Assembly (NCBI RefSeq): GCF_007990635.1
Contig: NZ_AP019846.1
Coordinates: 2,108,001-2,172,000 of the forward strand
DNA from: Leptotrichia hongkongensis
Lineage (GTDB): Bacteria > Fusobacteriota > Fusobacteriia > Fusobacteriales > Leptotrichiaceae
Reading direction: 5' to 3'
DNA: 64,000 nt
Of the stretch, positions 1 to 9,241 are shown piece after piece. The notes under the pieces were generated by a model. It did no database searches. It was not told the DNA's origin and saw only the letters and a program-made list of their open reading frames with translations. Every line of letters starts with the position of its first letter. Position 1 is the first letter of the stretch. A program made the translations under genes and the position numbers.

Positions 1-739
1 GGCTCAAGAATAAGTTTACAAAATCCAAATATAATTCCAAAGCACCAACAATTTCAATTTTGTTAAGAATATCAGAATCTTCATGAACTGCATAGGCAAT
101 AACATTATTTTTTATTCTGTTTACATCAACTGCAATATAAACTGTAAAAATGATTACACCTAATACTGACACAAACAAATCAATTGCACTATTTCCTAGA
201 AACATATTTACTACACTTACTAATATCATTGCTATTATTCCAGCTGTAAGCAATGGCACAAATCTAGTCAAATTTTCCTTAGTAAAATATCCATAAATTG
301 CTAAAACTACAAAGATTGACAATGTTCCTAAAAATGCTGAGCCGATTACATCTGGAGCATAAATAAGTCCAATAGCTGAAAATGTCAATCCGCTTAATGC
401 TGAATATATTAAAAATATAAGTTTTAGAACACTCGAATTCGCTGTATAAACTAAAGCTGAAAAGGCTAAAACTGCAACAACTTCTAAAATAAGAAATATC
501 CAGTATTTCTCTACTATCATATATGCAATAGGATTTTCTTTTATTACTCCATTATAAACCATAAAACCAATACCGCCCGTTATAAGAAGCCCTATTACCA
601 TCCATATCATACTTCCGCGAACTTTTGAAATTATAAGTCTGTTTAAATCGTCATAAGTCATTGACATTTGTCCGTTATATTCGTTGTAATCATCGTTATT
701 ATGATTGTAAGTTTCTAATTCATCATAATCATTTCTCAT
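1..739 (-). CDS. Bax inhibitor-1/YccA family membrane protein (3' end cut by window)
   Basis: The frame is open from an ATG at 739 to the window edge, about 246 codons, so almost the whole protein is present. A polar, Asn/Asp/Tyr-rich N-terminus of about 35 residues is followed by roughly seven hydrophobic segments. The last visible residues (LELYLDFVNLFL) match the conserved C-terminal end of the Bax inhibitor-1/UPF0005 family. Family members are multi-pass inner-membrane proteins linked to ion leak and protease control; the substrate is unknown here. The start is supported by a GAGGTGATT site just upstream. The gene follows thrS on the same strand after 164 bp, and AT-rich TATAAT-like sequences near 840 could serve as its own promoter. 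The family call is firm; the function is not. Confidence 0.85.
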   Translation of the reverse strand, partial: MRNDYDELETYNHNNDDYNEYNGQMSMTYDDLNRLIISKVRGSMIWMVIGLLITGGIGFMVYNGVIKENPIAYMIVEKYWIFLILEVVAVLAFSALVYTANSSVLKLIFLIYSALSGLTFSAIGLIYAPDVIGSAFLGTLSIFVVLAIYGYFTKENLTRFVPLLTAGIIAMILVSVVNMFLGNSAIDLFVSVLGVIIFTVYIAVDVNRIKNNVIAYAVHEDSDILNKIEIVGALELYLDFVNLFLS

Positions 740-903
740 AAAAATCACCTCATTAGTTTAGTATTTTTCATTTCTTCAACCATTTTAATAACTTGAACAT
801 CTTAATCCAAAATTCTATATCCAAGCTATCATCTATTATAATATTATAACTTTTTACTTTTAAAAGACTTTTATTTATCAGTTAAATTACTTAATCTTAT
901 TTT

Positions 904-2814
904 TTATTTTGAAAATGGAACAAAAGATTCCTGTTTCAAAGTTTGGATAATTTCATCAACTGATACGTTTTTACTGTCTTGTGAACCAAATCTTCTTACA
1001 TTTACTTCGTTGTTTACAACTTCATTTTTACCAATTATTAGTTGAACTGGTATTTTTTGATCTCCGTTTGCTTCTCTGATTTTGTATCCAATTTTTTCTA
1101 CTCTTGTGTCAAGCTCTACTCTGATTCCTGCATCTTGAAGTTTTGTAAACAATTCTTTTGCGAAAGGCACCTGTTCGTCAGAAATTGTCAGGATTCTTGC
1201 TTGTACTGGCGCTAGCCAAGTTGGGAACGCTCCTGCGTAATGTTCAATCAAGATTCCAATAAATCTTTCCAAACTTCCGTACATTGCCCTGTGAATCATT
1301 ACTGGCTCATGTTTTTCACCATCTGCACCTATATAGCTCATTTCAAATCTTGCTGGAAGGTTAAAGTCTAACTGGATTGTTCCACATTGCCAAATTCTTC
1401 CGATTGAATCTTTCATCTTAAAGTCGATTTTTGGTCCATAGAATGCTCCATCTCCAGGATTTAGCTTGTAATTAATTCCTTTATGTCCCAAAGCTGATTT
1501 CAAGTTTGCTTCAGCCATTTCCCATATTTCGTCTGAACCTATTGCTTTATCAGGTTTTGTTGATAATTCAATGTGGTATTCAAATCCGAATACAGTGTAA
1601 AATTTATCATATAAATCAATAATTTCGATAATTTGTTCCTCAATTTGCTCTTTCGTACAGAAAACATGGGCATCATCCTGTGTAAATGCTCTAACTCTCA
1701 TAAGCCCATGTAAAGCTCCACTAAATTCGTGTCTGTGAACAAGCCCCATTTCTCCATATTTCAATGGCAAATCCTTGTATGAATGCAAGTTATTCTTGTA
1801 GGCAATTATTGAACCCGGACAGTTCATAGGCTTTATTGCATACTCTTTTTCATCAATTGTTGATGTATACATATTTTCACGGTAATTGAACCAGTGTCCA
1901 GAAATTTCCCACAATTCCTTATCTAGCATAATTGGAGTTTTTATTTCCTGATAACCTCTTTTTTTATGCTCAACTCTCCAGATTTCCTGCAATTTATTGA
2001 ATAATTCCACACCTTTTGGCATAAAGAAAGGGAATCCAGGCCCATGCTCGTCCACAAAGAACAAGTCAAGCTGTTTTCCTAATTTTCTGTGGTCTCTCTT
2101 TTCAGCTTCTTCCATCATTGTCAAATAGTCATCCAGCTCTTTTTTTGTTGCAAAAGCTACTCCGTAAATTCTTTGAAGCATTTTATTGTTTGAATCTCCA
2201 CGCCAGTAAGCTCCTGCTGTTGACATTAGCTTAAATGCTTTTAGGTAGCCAGTCGATGGAATGTGTGTTCCACGGCATAAGTCTATAAATTCACCTTGCT
2301 GATAAATGCTAACTTTATCTGCACCCAGGTCTTCAATTATCTCAACTTTGTAAGTTTCACCTTTTTCAGCAAAGAATTTTTTTGCTTCTTCGGCAGTCAT
2401 TTCACTTCTTTTAAATTCATAATTTTCTTTTACAATTTTTGTCATTTCCTCTTCAATTTTGGCTAAATCTTCTTCAGTAAACGGTTTTTCAGGGTCAAAA
2501 TCATAAAAAAATCCATTTTCAATAACAGGCCCTATCGTAACCTTTGTATTTGGGAAAAGTCTTTGCACAGCCTGAGCCATAATATGTGCCGCACTGTGTC
2601 TTATAATTTCTATCCCTTTTTCACTTGTATTAGTAATTATTTCAATTGTTCCAGATTTGTCAATAATATGAGATGGATCAACTTGCACACCGTCAATTAT
2701 CGCCCCAACGGTTGCCTTCCCAAGACTGCTCCCAATACTTTTTGCAAATTCTACAACAGTCATAGGATTTTCCAACTGTCTCTTACTACCATCAGGCAAA
2801 ATCATTTCTATCAT
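904..2814 (-). CDS. thrS: Threonyl-tRNA synthetase
   Basis: This 636-residue protein has the full class II ThrRS architecture. An N-terminal TGS domain spans about residues 1-62. The tRNA-editing domain follows, with the HxxxH-type motif in 'IRHSAAHIMAQAVQ' (about 71-84). The class II catalytic core carries motif 2 'VHRHEFSGALHGLMRVRAF' and motif 3 'MIHRAMYGSLERFIGIL', and the C-terminal anticodon-binding domain starts near 535. It charges tRNA-Thr in the cytoplasm. The start used has an AAGGA site about 6-8 nt upstream; a second in-frame ATG three codons later is possible. A consensus promoter lies at 2884-2912, and the leader is only about 60 nt with one hairpin, so the T-box often found before thrS in Firmicutes is absent. 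Confidence 0.97.
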   Translation of the reverse strand: MIEMILPDGSKRQLENPMTVVEFAKSIGSSLGKATVGAIIDGVQVDPSHIIDKSGTIEIITNTSEKGIEIIRHSAAHIMAQAVQRLFPNTKVTIGPVIENGFFYDFDPEKPFTEEDLAKIEEEMTKIVKENYEFKRSEMTAEEAKKFFAEKGETYKVEIIEDLGADKVSIYQQGEFIDLCRGTHIPSTGYLKAFKLMSTAGAYWRGDSNNKMLQRIYGVAFATKKELDDYLTMMEEAEKRDHRKLGKQLDLFFVDEHGPGFPFFMPKGVELFNKLQEIWRVEHKKRGYQEIKTPIMLDKELWEISGHWFNYRENMYTSTIDEKEYAIKPMNCPGSIIAYKNNLHSYKDLPLKYGEMGLVHRHEFSGALHGLMRVRAFTQDDAHVFCTKEQIEEQIIEIIDLYDKFYTVFGFEYHIELSTKPDKAIGSDEIWEMAEANLKSALGHKGINYKLNPGDGAFYGPKIDFKMKDSIGRIWQCGTIQLDFNLPARFEMSYIGADGEKHEPVMIHRAMYGSLERFIGILIEHYAGAFPTWLAPVQARILTISDEQVPFAKELFTKLQDAGIRVELDTRVEKIGYKIREANGDQKIPVQLIIGKNEVVNNEVNVRRFGSQDSKNVSVDEIIQTLKQESFVPFSK

Positions 2815-2848
2815 TTCGATTCCTTCTTTCTCTCTTTTGTCAAATAAA

Positions 2849-2870
2849 ATTAGGCTCTAGTTAGCCTAAT
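2849..2870 (-). promoter_or_regulatory. Perfect hairpin in the thrS leader
   Basis: ATTAGGCT and AGCCTAAT form a perfect 8-bp stem around a 6-nt loop. It sits within the first ~30 nt of the transcript predicted from the promoter at 2884-2912 and about 35 nt before the thrS start. No T-run follows, so it is not an intrinsic terminator. It could be an RNA stability or control hairpin, or an operator; the role is unknown. Confidence 0.5.
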
Positions 2871-2883
2871 CACATAATTATTT

Positions 2884-2912
2884 ATTATAGTATAATTCTT
2901 ATTTTTTTTCAA
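2884..2912 (-). promoter_or_regulatory. thrS promoter
   Basis: On the minus strand, TTGAAA (2907-2912) and TATAAT (2884-2889) are separated by 17 bp, a near-perfect sigma-70 promoter pointing at thrS. Confidence 0.75.
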
Positions 2913-3069
2913 CCTAAAAATACATAAAAAATTAAATAACATTTAAATATGTACTGTATAATCAAACGCAACAAAAAATGTATAATGAGGTTTAATATAA
3001 AAAAGTCAAATATAAAATTGTTTTTATTACTAATAATGAAGTTACCTTCCTCTTTCAATAATTAGTATT

Positions 3070-5151
3070 CTATTCCACCCCTAAAGCTTTAAATACAGCA
3101 TCTTCTGCCGTGGAATAGAATATCAGGTTGAAAGCTCCGATTAAATCTGATGGTACAGATGCCAAATCTGATGCTGAAGTTATTGGCAACAGTATCTTTT
3201 TTGCTCCTGAATCCAGACATACCTGTAATATATTTGCAAGTTCAGATATTTTTATTATTGTTCCACCTATACTTAAATTTCCTAAAATTACTGCACTTGA
3301 AACAACAGGTTTATTCAGTGCAGCCGAACAGATGGCAACTAAAGTAGCTAATGTTAAATCTGAAGTCATTCCTATCCCTTTCATGTCTTGATAATTAACC
3401 ACATAGTCATTATTCACTGTGCTTATACTTCCACTTATGGACTTCCCATTAGCTTTTAAATATTTAAATGCTGTTTCAGCAGCTTCTTTGGCATCCCGAT
3501 TATTTCCCAGCCCTGTTTTTTCAAATTTTCCTGTTCCTTTTGTTATCTGTGTTTCAATTTTAAACAATCCTATCATTCCATTTTTACCATGAGAAACAGT
3601 ATATAGATGTCCTGCTTTCCCAACTCCTTCCGGAATAAGGCTTCCGCTGCTCTGTTCAGGAACAGATACATATTCTTCATTAAAATCATCATTGCTTATA
3701 TAGGAGAAATTCACATCATAAAATTCCATTCCTCCTATTTTCTTAAGCTGTTCTTTTACTCTCCTTCTCATTTCAAGTGAAAATCTTAAAATTTTCTCAA
3801 CATCTTTCTTTTTAAACTTTCCATGAGGATAAACTAATTTTATCATTCCTGAAACTGTTCTTTTTACAGCTATAACATCCCTCTGATTTAACTGATTTCC
3901 AAGTCTAAAATATTTATCATGAGCATCCGAATATGAAATTTTACGTAATTCCCGCATTATTTCAGCATAGTAGTCTGTTATAAAACCATAATTGTCAGTA
4001 AAAAATTCAGGCCGGTATTTTGGAATTTCCCATCCTGGTAAGTAGCAGTGCATTCTGTCTAAAAATGCCGTATCTTGTCCCATTACATCTGGAAAAGGAT
4101 CAAATAAATGGGAAGTTTTTAAAAGAATATCTACACTCTGATTTATATTTCCAACAAAAACCATTCCTGCAGTAGCATTCTTTTCTTCCTTTCCTCTGGC
4201 AAATGAACCTGAAGCCATATAATCCTTCATTATCTGAACTCCATCCTGATCCTTGAACTTTATTCCAGCAACTTCATCAAATGCAACACAATCCCATAAT
4301 CCTACCAGACCCATCGTCCCTTTTCCCATATTATAAAATAAATTTGCCACCGTTGTCTGTCCTCCGGATACAAGTATACTGTTAGGACTTATTTCCTTAT
4401 AAACATGCGATTTTCCTGTCCCACGAGGCCCTAATTCACAAAAATTATAATTATTTTCTACTAATGGGATTAATCTTGCCAAGTGAAGCCATTTCACTCT
4501 TTCATTGAATTTATCAGGTTCCATTCCTGTACTTCTTAAAATAATATCTATCCATTCCTCATCAGTAAAATTTTCTCTCATCTGCTTAAATTCTTCAAAG
4601 TCAATTTCAGGCATCTGTACTGGTGTTAATTTTCTTATTGTGACTGGATTTCTATTCTTGTCTCCTTCATCATAAAAATATTCCAACTGTACTATACTCC
4701 AGATACCTCCTCCAAGCAGTCTTTCATATTTTGATGGATAAGCATCAGATATTGGTATCCCTTTTAATGCCAGATTTGAAAATTCTGCTTCGTATCTATT
4801 TTCTCTTAAGTTAAGTTTTACTGTAACTTTATCTATTACAGTATAAGATGCATTTTCTCTTAATTTTGATTTTATTTTTTCTGCTTCATCTGGTCTGACA
4901 TAATTTTCAGCCAGTATTTTTTTAACTGTCTTCAATCCCTCTTCTATATCTTCATCATTTGTAGAAGAACAGTACATCCCTAGCAGATATTCCAATACAT
5001 AAACCGGAACATTTGCTCCTTCTTTTATTTTTTTTGTCAAATCCTTTCTGACAATTTTCCCAGAAAAATATTTATATAATTTTGTATTTATTTCCTCTAT
5101 GTTTTCATTTTGTTTTTCATCTGTCACTTTTCTATTATTTACATCTTCCAT
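3070..5151 (-). CDS. brxL: BREX protein BrxL (AAA+/Lon-like)
   Basis: A 693-residue protein of the BrxL family, the last gene of type 1 BREX operons. The AAA+ core has Walker A GPRGTGKS (about 241-248) and Walker B CVAFDEVAG (about 288-296). The C-terminal ~170 residues resemble the Lon protease fold, including 'VILGNLSIGGTI' near 620, although BrxL proteins are better known as DNA-binding ring ATPases than as proteases. The partner genes lie upstream on the same strand; pglZ ends only 42 bp away, so the two are co-transcribed. Length and domain order are normal and the frame is intact. In known type 1 systems BrxL is needed for phage restriction but not for host methylation; that role is carried over from the family. 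Confidence 0.94.
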   Translation of the reverse strand: MEDVNNRKVTDEKQNENIEEINTKLYKYFSGKIVRKDLTKKIKEGANVPVYVLEYLLGMYCSSTNDEDIEEGLKTVKKILAENYVRPDEAEKIKSKLRENASYTVIDKVTVKLNLRENRYEAEFSNLALKGIPISDAYPSKYERLLGGGIWSIVQLEYFYDEGDKNRNPVTIRKLTPVQMPEIDFEEFKQMRENFTDEEWIDIILRSTGMEPDKFNERVKWLHLARLIPLVENNYNFCELGPRGTGKSHVYKEISPNSILVSGGQTTVANLFYNMGKGTMGLVGLWDCVAFDEVAGIKFKDQDGVQIMKDYMASGSFARGKEEKNATAGMVFVGNINQSVDILLKTSHLFDPFPDVMGQDTAFLDRMHCYLPGWEIPKYRPEFFTDNYGFITDYYAEIMRELRKISYSDAHDKYFRLGNQLNQRDVIAVKRTVSGMIKLVYPHGKFKKKDVEKILRFSLEMRRRVKEQLKKIGGMEFYDVNFSYISNDDFNEEYVSVPEQSSGSLIPEGVGKAGHLYTVSHGKNGMIGLFKIETQITKGTGKFEKTGLGNNRDAKEAAETAFKYLKANGKSISGSISTVNNDYVVNYQDMKGIGMTSDLTLATLVAICSAALNKPVVSSAVILGNLSIGGTIIKISELANILQVCLDSGAKKILLPITSASDLASVPSDLIGAFNLIFYSTAEDAVFKALGVE

Positions 5152-5193
5152 CTTTTATTTTTCTCCTTATAAAAATTCTCAGAAAATCATATT

Positions 5194-7734
5194 CTAAAAC
5201 CCAAAATCATCGGCAAATAATACATCTATCACCATCTTTTCCCTAATTTCTTCGATTTCAGATTCTTTATCCTTTACAATTAAATAATAGTCTTCATTTT
5301 TATTATATTTCTGATTTTTCAAGGTAAATTTAAACTTCTTTATTCTTTTTTTAGTCTCTCCTTCTTCACTGTCTGCCTTATAGCTTTCTATATTTGAAAT
5401 TATATTATCATTCCCATCAATAAAGAAAATTGCAAATTCTGAAGGTTTTATAATATCTGTAATAGCTTCCTTCTGTAAAAATTCTAATGAAATTGCAAGA
5501 CTTGTTATTTTTCTTACTTCAGATATTAGACTTACCTTCACCTTTTCAGTATCTACCGCTCCTTTGGCAGTTCTAACTTTTACAACAGGAACTAGCATTT
5601 CATGTAATGAAATTCCTCCATGATAGTAATTCTGCCCACCACCACTTACTTTAAATATATTTGAAGTATTAGGAGAAAGCACTTTCAGAGTTTCTTTTTC
5701 ATCGTTTAAAATTTTGGAAAGACCAATTTCATTTACTCCTATAATATTATAATCCTTTTCAGTAATTATATATCTCTTATTTATAATGTCATTTTCATCG
5801 AAAGAATTTTCTATTTTATCAAATTCTTCTATTTTTCTTCTTTTGTAAATAAATCCATGATCTGAAGTAACTATTATATTGTTAATTGATTCTACTCTCA
5901 ATTTTTTTATGAGGTTCATAATTTCATCCAAAGCCTCGTGACAGGCATCAAACACTTCATCTTCAGTATTTGCCTTGTCACCTCTGGCATCTATCTGATT
6001 ATGATATATATACACTTTCTTTTTATTCCTGAACATTTCCCTTACTTCATCTTTTGTAGCTTTAAAAACTTTATCAAAATCAAGTGCTACCGAATCTTCA
6101 TCATATTCCTTCATTATCTTTTCCCTTTTTACTCTGTCATTACATACTTTTCCATCTACAAGTACTTTAAAATCCTTTTCAGATGTTTTTATTTCAATTT
6201 TTTTATGTGGAAGTAATGAAGCCATACCTAACTTTGTAATAGAAGGAAGTATGCTCATCTGACTTTCCATTTCAGCATTCATTTTTTCATCTTTATTCAT
6301 TTTTCCGACTAATTCTTTTGCCACTTCATATCTAAAAGCATCTGAAATTATGACTACAATCCTATTTTTATTTGTTTCCACATAATTCTTATAAAAATTT
6401 TTCTGTAATTTTATTTCTTCTGGAAGATTATTATAATCCAGAAGTTCATTAAACTTTATATTTAATGGATTCAGAAAATCATCTGTATATCTCAGTTCAA
6501 TTATTTTTGCCAGTTTTTCGTATTTTTCACTTTTTTCCACCAGCTTATCATAATAATAGTAAAATTTTCTGTAATATGTATCAATCCAGTAATATTCATT
6601 ATCATATGCTTTTATTAATTCGTGTATATTCCCAGAAAAATTAAATCCTGTATTTTTTATACTATTGTATGCATATTTTAATACCTTATATTCTATTTTC
6701 AAACTGTCATTGTCATTATTATTTTCCTGTCGTAATTTTATTATCTCCATAATGGATTTATCCTGCAATTTTGCTGAAAAATTTTCATCACATATTCTTT
6801 CAGCTATCCATTCTGTTATCTTTTCATCAGGAAAGTCAAAAATATCAAGTTCAAGAATATGTTCAGGTAAAATATTTTTAAAATATTTATCCTGCTTTAT
6901 GTGTGAATATACTTCTGAAACAAGATTTTCAAAATCATTTCTATATTCAGAAATTTTTCGTAACTTGTTCAAAAATATTATAACTGTACTTTTCACATTT
7001 AATTTATTATATTTTTTTGGCATTTCTTTCGTAATTTTTTCAAATGTATAAGTCAAAAATATTCCAAGTAACAGTTTAGTTAAATTAGGTTCATCATCAA
7101 TGTATCCAAATTTCAATCTGCACATATCCCAGAATTTTTCTTCAAGATTATATTTTCTAAATTCTGCAAGATATCTGCTTTCCTTTCTGTTGGCATCTGT
7201 AATTAAAATTCTTGTAATATCTTCAAAACCGTCAAATATTTCAGCTTTTGAACCAGTAATTGCCCTCATCAGGATAATTTCCATATCTTCTCTTTTTGAT
7301 GGTTTACTGTCATTAACCAGTTTTTCAAACTTTTCCCTTCTGTCCTTCGCTTCAAAAAACTTTCTATGCTCTTCCATTACTCCTTTGAGTTCATCGTTTA
7401 TTTGCAGATTCTGAGCCATTATGGAAATCCAGTCTGTTAAAAACACCTTTGAATACATTATTGTGTCAGCAAGATGATTTTCCCTGTTTTCACCTCGTTT
7501 AAATGGAGCATATATTAAATAATTTGTTTCCTTTTCCTGTCTTTCAAGAAGTATTTTTGTTTTAAAAAGCTCATCCTCACATAATACAAGCAGTTTTGCA
7601 TTTTCCAGCTGCAATCCTTCAATTTCTGACAAAAATTCCTGTTTTTCATCATACCAGAAAACAAGTCTTCTTCCTTCTTTCTTAAATTCACTATTAAGTG
7701 TATCTGTAATTTGTTCTAAATTCAATTTTCTCAC
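5194..7734 (-). CDS. pglZ: BREX type 1 phosphatase-like protein PglZ
   Basis: An 846-residue PglZ-domain protein with an alkaline-phosphatase-superfamily core in its C-terminal half. Visible metal-site motifs are VIISDAFRYE (about 461-470), a candidate nucleophile Thr in 'LPSITKLGMASLLP' (about 497-510), YHNQIDARGD (about 577-586) and TSDHGF (about 623-628). PglZ is a core BREX component required for defence and usually for methylation. It is followed by brxL after 42 bp. Unlike compact BREX operons, it is separated from pglX by a 4.7-kb accessory cassette, so its transcription may depend partly on the promoter at 8616-8644. The frame is intact. A poly-Thr/AT-rich stretch of about 80 bp separates it from the GNAT gene upstream. 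Confidence 0.95.
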   Translation of the reverse strand: MRKLNLEQITDTLNSEFKKEGRRLVFWYDEKQEFLSEIEGLQLENAKLLVLCEDELFKTKILLERQEKETNYLIYAPFKRGENRENHLADTIMYSKVFLTDWISIMAQNLQINDELKGVMEEHRKFFEAKDRREKFEKLVNDSKPSKREDMEIILMRAITGSKAEIFDGFEDITRILITDANRKESRYLAEFRKYNLEEKFWDMCRLKFGYIDDEPNLTKLLLGIFLTYTFEKITKEMPKKYNKLNVKSTVIIFLNKLRKISEYRNDFENLVSEVYSHIKQDKYFKNILPEHILELDIFDFPDEKITEWIAERICDENFSAKLQDKSIMEIIKLRQENNNDNDSLKIEYKVLKYAYNSIKNTGFNFSGNIHELIKAYDNEYYWIDTYYRKFYYYYDKLVEKSEKYEKLAKIIELRYTDDFLNPLNIKFNELLDYNNLPEEIKLQKNFYKNYVETNKNRIVVIISDAFRYEVAKELVGKMNKDEKMNAEMESQMSILPSITKLGMASLLPHKKIEIKTSEKDFKVLVDGKVCNDRVKREKIMKEYDEDSVALDFDKVFKATKDEVREMFRNKKKVYIYHNQIDARGDKANTEDEVFDACHEALDEIMNLIKKLRVESINNIIVTSDHGFIYKRRKIEEFDKIENSFDENDIINKRYIITEKDYNIIGVNEIGLSKILNDEKETLKVLSPNTSNIFKVSGGGQNYYHGGISLHEMLVPVVKVRTAKGAVDTEKVKVSLISEVRKITSLAISLEFLQKEAITDIIKPSEFAIFFIDGNDNIISNIESYKADSEEGETKKRIKKFKFTLKNQKYNKNEDYYLIVKDKESEIEEIREKMVIDVLFADDFGF

Positions 7735-7813
7735 TCCATGACTTTTTATATTTTTAAATAAAAAGCCTCATTTATTTCTTTTTAAATAAAAGAGACTTAT
7801 AAAATCTTTATTT

Positions 7814-8415
7814 TTAAAAATTATCTAATCTTAGTATCATTGTTTTTAAGTTATTTTCTGAACTGAATTCTTTTATCAGATTAAATCCATAATTTGAATA
7901 AAATCTTATTAGTGAACTGTTATCTTCACATTCTAACCATAAATATTTTGTATTTATAATTTTTTCACGATTAATAATAATTCGTGTGCCAACGATATTA
8001 TTTCATTACCTGTTATCATATTTTTATCAGAAATATTATAATTTTTCCCTATTTGTGCCAACAAAAAACTGTTTACAACATAACTTCCATCTTTCAATCT
8101 TCTTCCACTCTGTGAAAATCTTTTCTGTTGTGTCCTACTAAGATTAAGAAAATTTTCTTTTTCAATAATTAAACTTTTATTTGCAAATGTAAAATACCCC
8201 AATATTTCCGTTCCCTCTTTATTGTAAATAATATGTGTCGCAGAAAGTGATTTTTTCTCAAAATCTATAGCTTTATTATGTAAAAAATCCTCAATACTAT
8301 TTCTATCTCTACTTCTAAAAGTCTTTAAAATTTTTTCTTTTATAAAGTCATCGTCTTTCAATTTTTCTCTTAATTTCTGCAACGATATAGTTTCACTCTT
8401 TTTCTTTATATCCAA
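7814..8415 (-). pseudogene. GNAT-family acetyltransferase, possible toxin, frameshifted near the C-terminus
   Basis: The first 153 codons read in one frame and stop at 7954. Adding one A to the A6 run at 7960-7965 joins them to a second frame that ends at 7814 and encodes 'KYLWLECEDNSSLIRFYSNYGF', the typical GNAT C-terminal strand and FY..YGF motif. The joined protein would be about 200 residues, with the GNAT core starting at 'THIIYNKEGTEILGYF'. It overlaps the upstream 60-residue ORF by 23 bp, the arrangement of antitoxin-then-GNAT-toxin pairs that acetylate aminoacyl-tRNA. Toxin function is inferred from context only. As written, the last beta strands and part of the acetyl-CoA-binding half are lost, so it is probably inactive unless the run slips. 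Confidence 0.75.
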
Positions 8416-8575
8416 AATTCTTTGCTATCCTCAAAATTTCTTCTGGGTCATCCACTATTTCAAAATCAACATCAAGTTTTTTAACTTTCTTTTTACTCTC
8501 CATTGCTTCCAGTACTTCATCTGCATATCTTGCAGGAATTCTCAAAGCATCAAGTAATATACTTTCTGTAGCCAT
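8393..8575 (-). CDS. Small acidic protein, probable antitoxin partner of the GNAT gene
   Basis: A 60-residue protein starting MATESILLDALRIPARYADEV. The start at 8575 is preferred over an upstream in-frame ATG at 8611 because an AAAGGGAG site lies at the right distance before it and the upstream residues are a low-complexity KIKLKKGR run. I do not recognise a named family. A short helical N-terminus, then a charged KKKVKKLDVDFEIVDD stretch, fit a small DNA-binding or toxin-binding antitoxin. It overlaps the GNAT gene by 23 bp and has its own consensus promoter at 8616-8644. The antitoxin label is inferred from size, overlap and partner. Confidence 0.6.
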   Translation of the reverse strand: MATESILLDALRIPARYADEVLEAMESKKKVKKLDVDFEIVDDPEEILRIAKNFGYKEKE

Positions 8576-8615
8576 AATTACCACTCTCCCTTTTTTTAAC
8601 TTTATTTTCATTTTT

Positions 8616-8644
8616 ATGATACCATATCTATTTTAGAGTGTCAA
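8616..8644 (-). promoter_or_regulatory. Promoter of the small-protein/GNAT pair
   Basis: Minus-strand TTGACA (8639-8644), a 17-bp spacer and TATCAT (8616-8621) form a near-consensus promoter inside the BREX operon. It should drive the pair and, by read-through, pglZ and brxL. Confidence 0.75.
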
Positions 8645-8674
8645 TTAGATTTCAATCTCTTTCTAAATAACCTC

Positions 8675-9076
8675 TTATTTAATGCACTTATACACAATAA
8701 CATTAATAATACAAAATATCACTAATATTAAATAAAGTAAAAATCTATTTTTATCAAAAAATCTCGTATCTCCACCTGTTTTCTTTATATTTTCTGACAT
8801 TCCAATTTTAGAAAACTCAAAATAAATCCAGCTACCTAATGTTGACCAGTAAAAAGAAATAATTCCTTCCGATTCAAGCATTATGTAAAACCAAAACTGA
8901 TATATCATATAAATTATTAAACCTAAAATAATGAACAATAACTCATTTTCTTTTCCTGTATTCTCTTTCGTTTTCTTTCTAAAGTATTCCATAATATAAA
9001 TTATGCCTAAACCCAAACCACCCGTAAGAAATAAAGCAAACATTAAGATTAATCCCATAATTAAATTTATAATCAT
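8675..9076 (-). CDS. Small multi-pass membrane protein of unknown function
   Basis: A 133-residue protein, not recognised. A glycine-rich hydrophobic N-terminal segment (about 3-30) is followed by a basic loop YFRKKTKENTGKE, two hydrophobic stretches (about 46-68 and 74-86), a charged loop, and a C-terminal membrane helix (about 112-130). An AAGGAG site precedes the ATG. An imperfect 30-bp inverted repeat lies just upstream at 9141-9170, matching one in front of the AbiEi-type gene, which suggests shared control. Small membrane proteins inside defence islands can be effectors that damage the membrane, but nothing in this sequence proves that. Confidence 0.65.
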   Translation of the reverse strand: MIINLIMGLILMFALFLTGGLGLGIIYIMEYFRKKTKENTGKENELLFIILGLIIYMIYQFWFYIMLESEGIISFYWSTLGSWIYFEFSKIGMSENIKKTGGDTRFFDKNRFLLYLILVIFCIINVIVYKCIK

Positions 9077-9140
9077 TCTTAAATCTCCTTTCTTTAATAA
9101 TGGTTTTATGTCTCTTTTTATTTAGTTGTCATTGTCCTTT

Positions 9141-9170
9141 TGTCCCAAATTTTGTATAATTTTTGAGACA
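9141..9170. promoter_or_regulatory. 30-bp imperfect inverted repeat before the membrane-protein gene (copy 1)
   Basis: The arms TGTCCCAAA and TTTGAGACA flank a centre containing GTATAAT. It has the same length, arms and GTATAA centre as the repeat at 9831-9860. It lies 65 bp before the ATG of the membrane-protein gene, where a repressor could block transcription. Confidence 0.65.
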
Positions 9171-9241
9171 GTTTACAAATAATATTTCTTTTATATTTTT
9201 ACTATTCATAAATTGCAATATTAATTACAACATTTTCCTAC

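Noticed and set aside
2813-3069. T-box riboswitch before thrS
   Set aside because: The leader is too short and lacks the conserved T-box sequence and antiterminator; only a simple hairpin is present.
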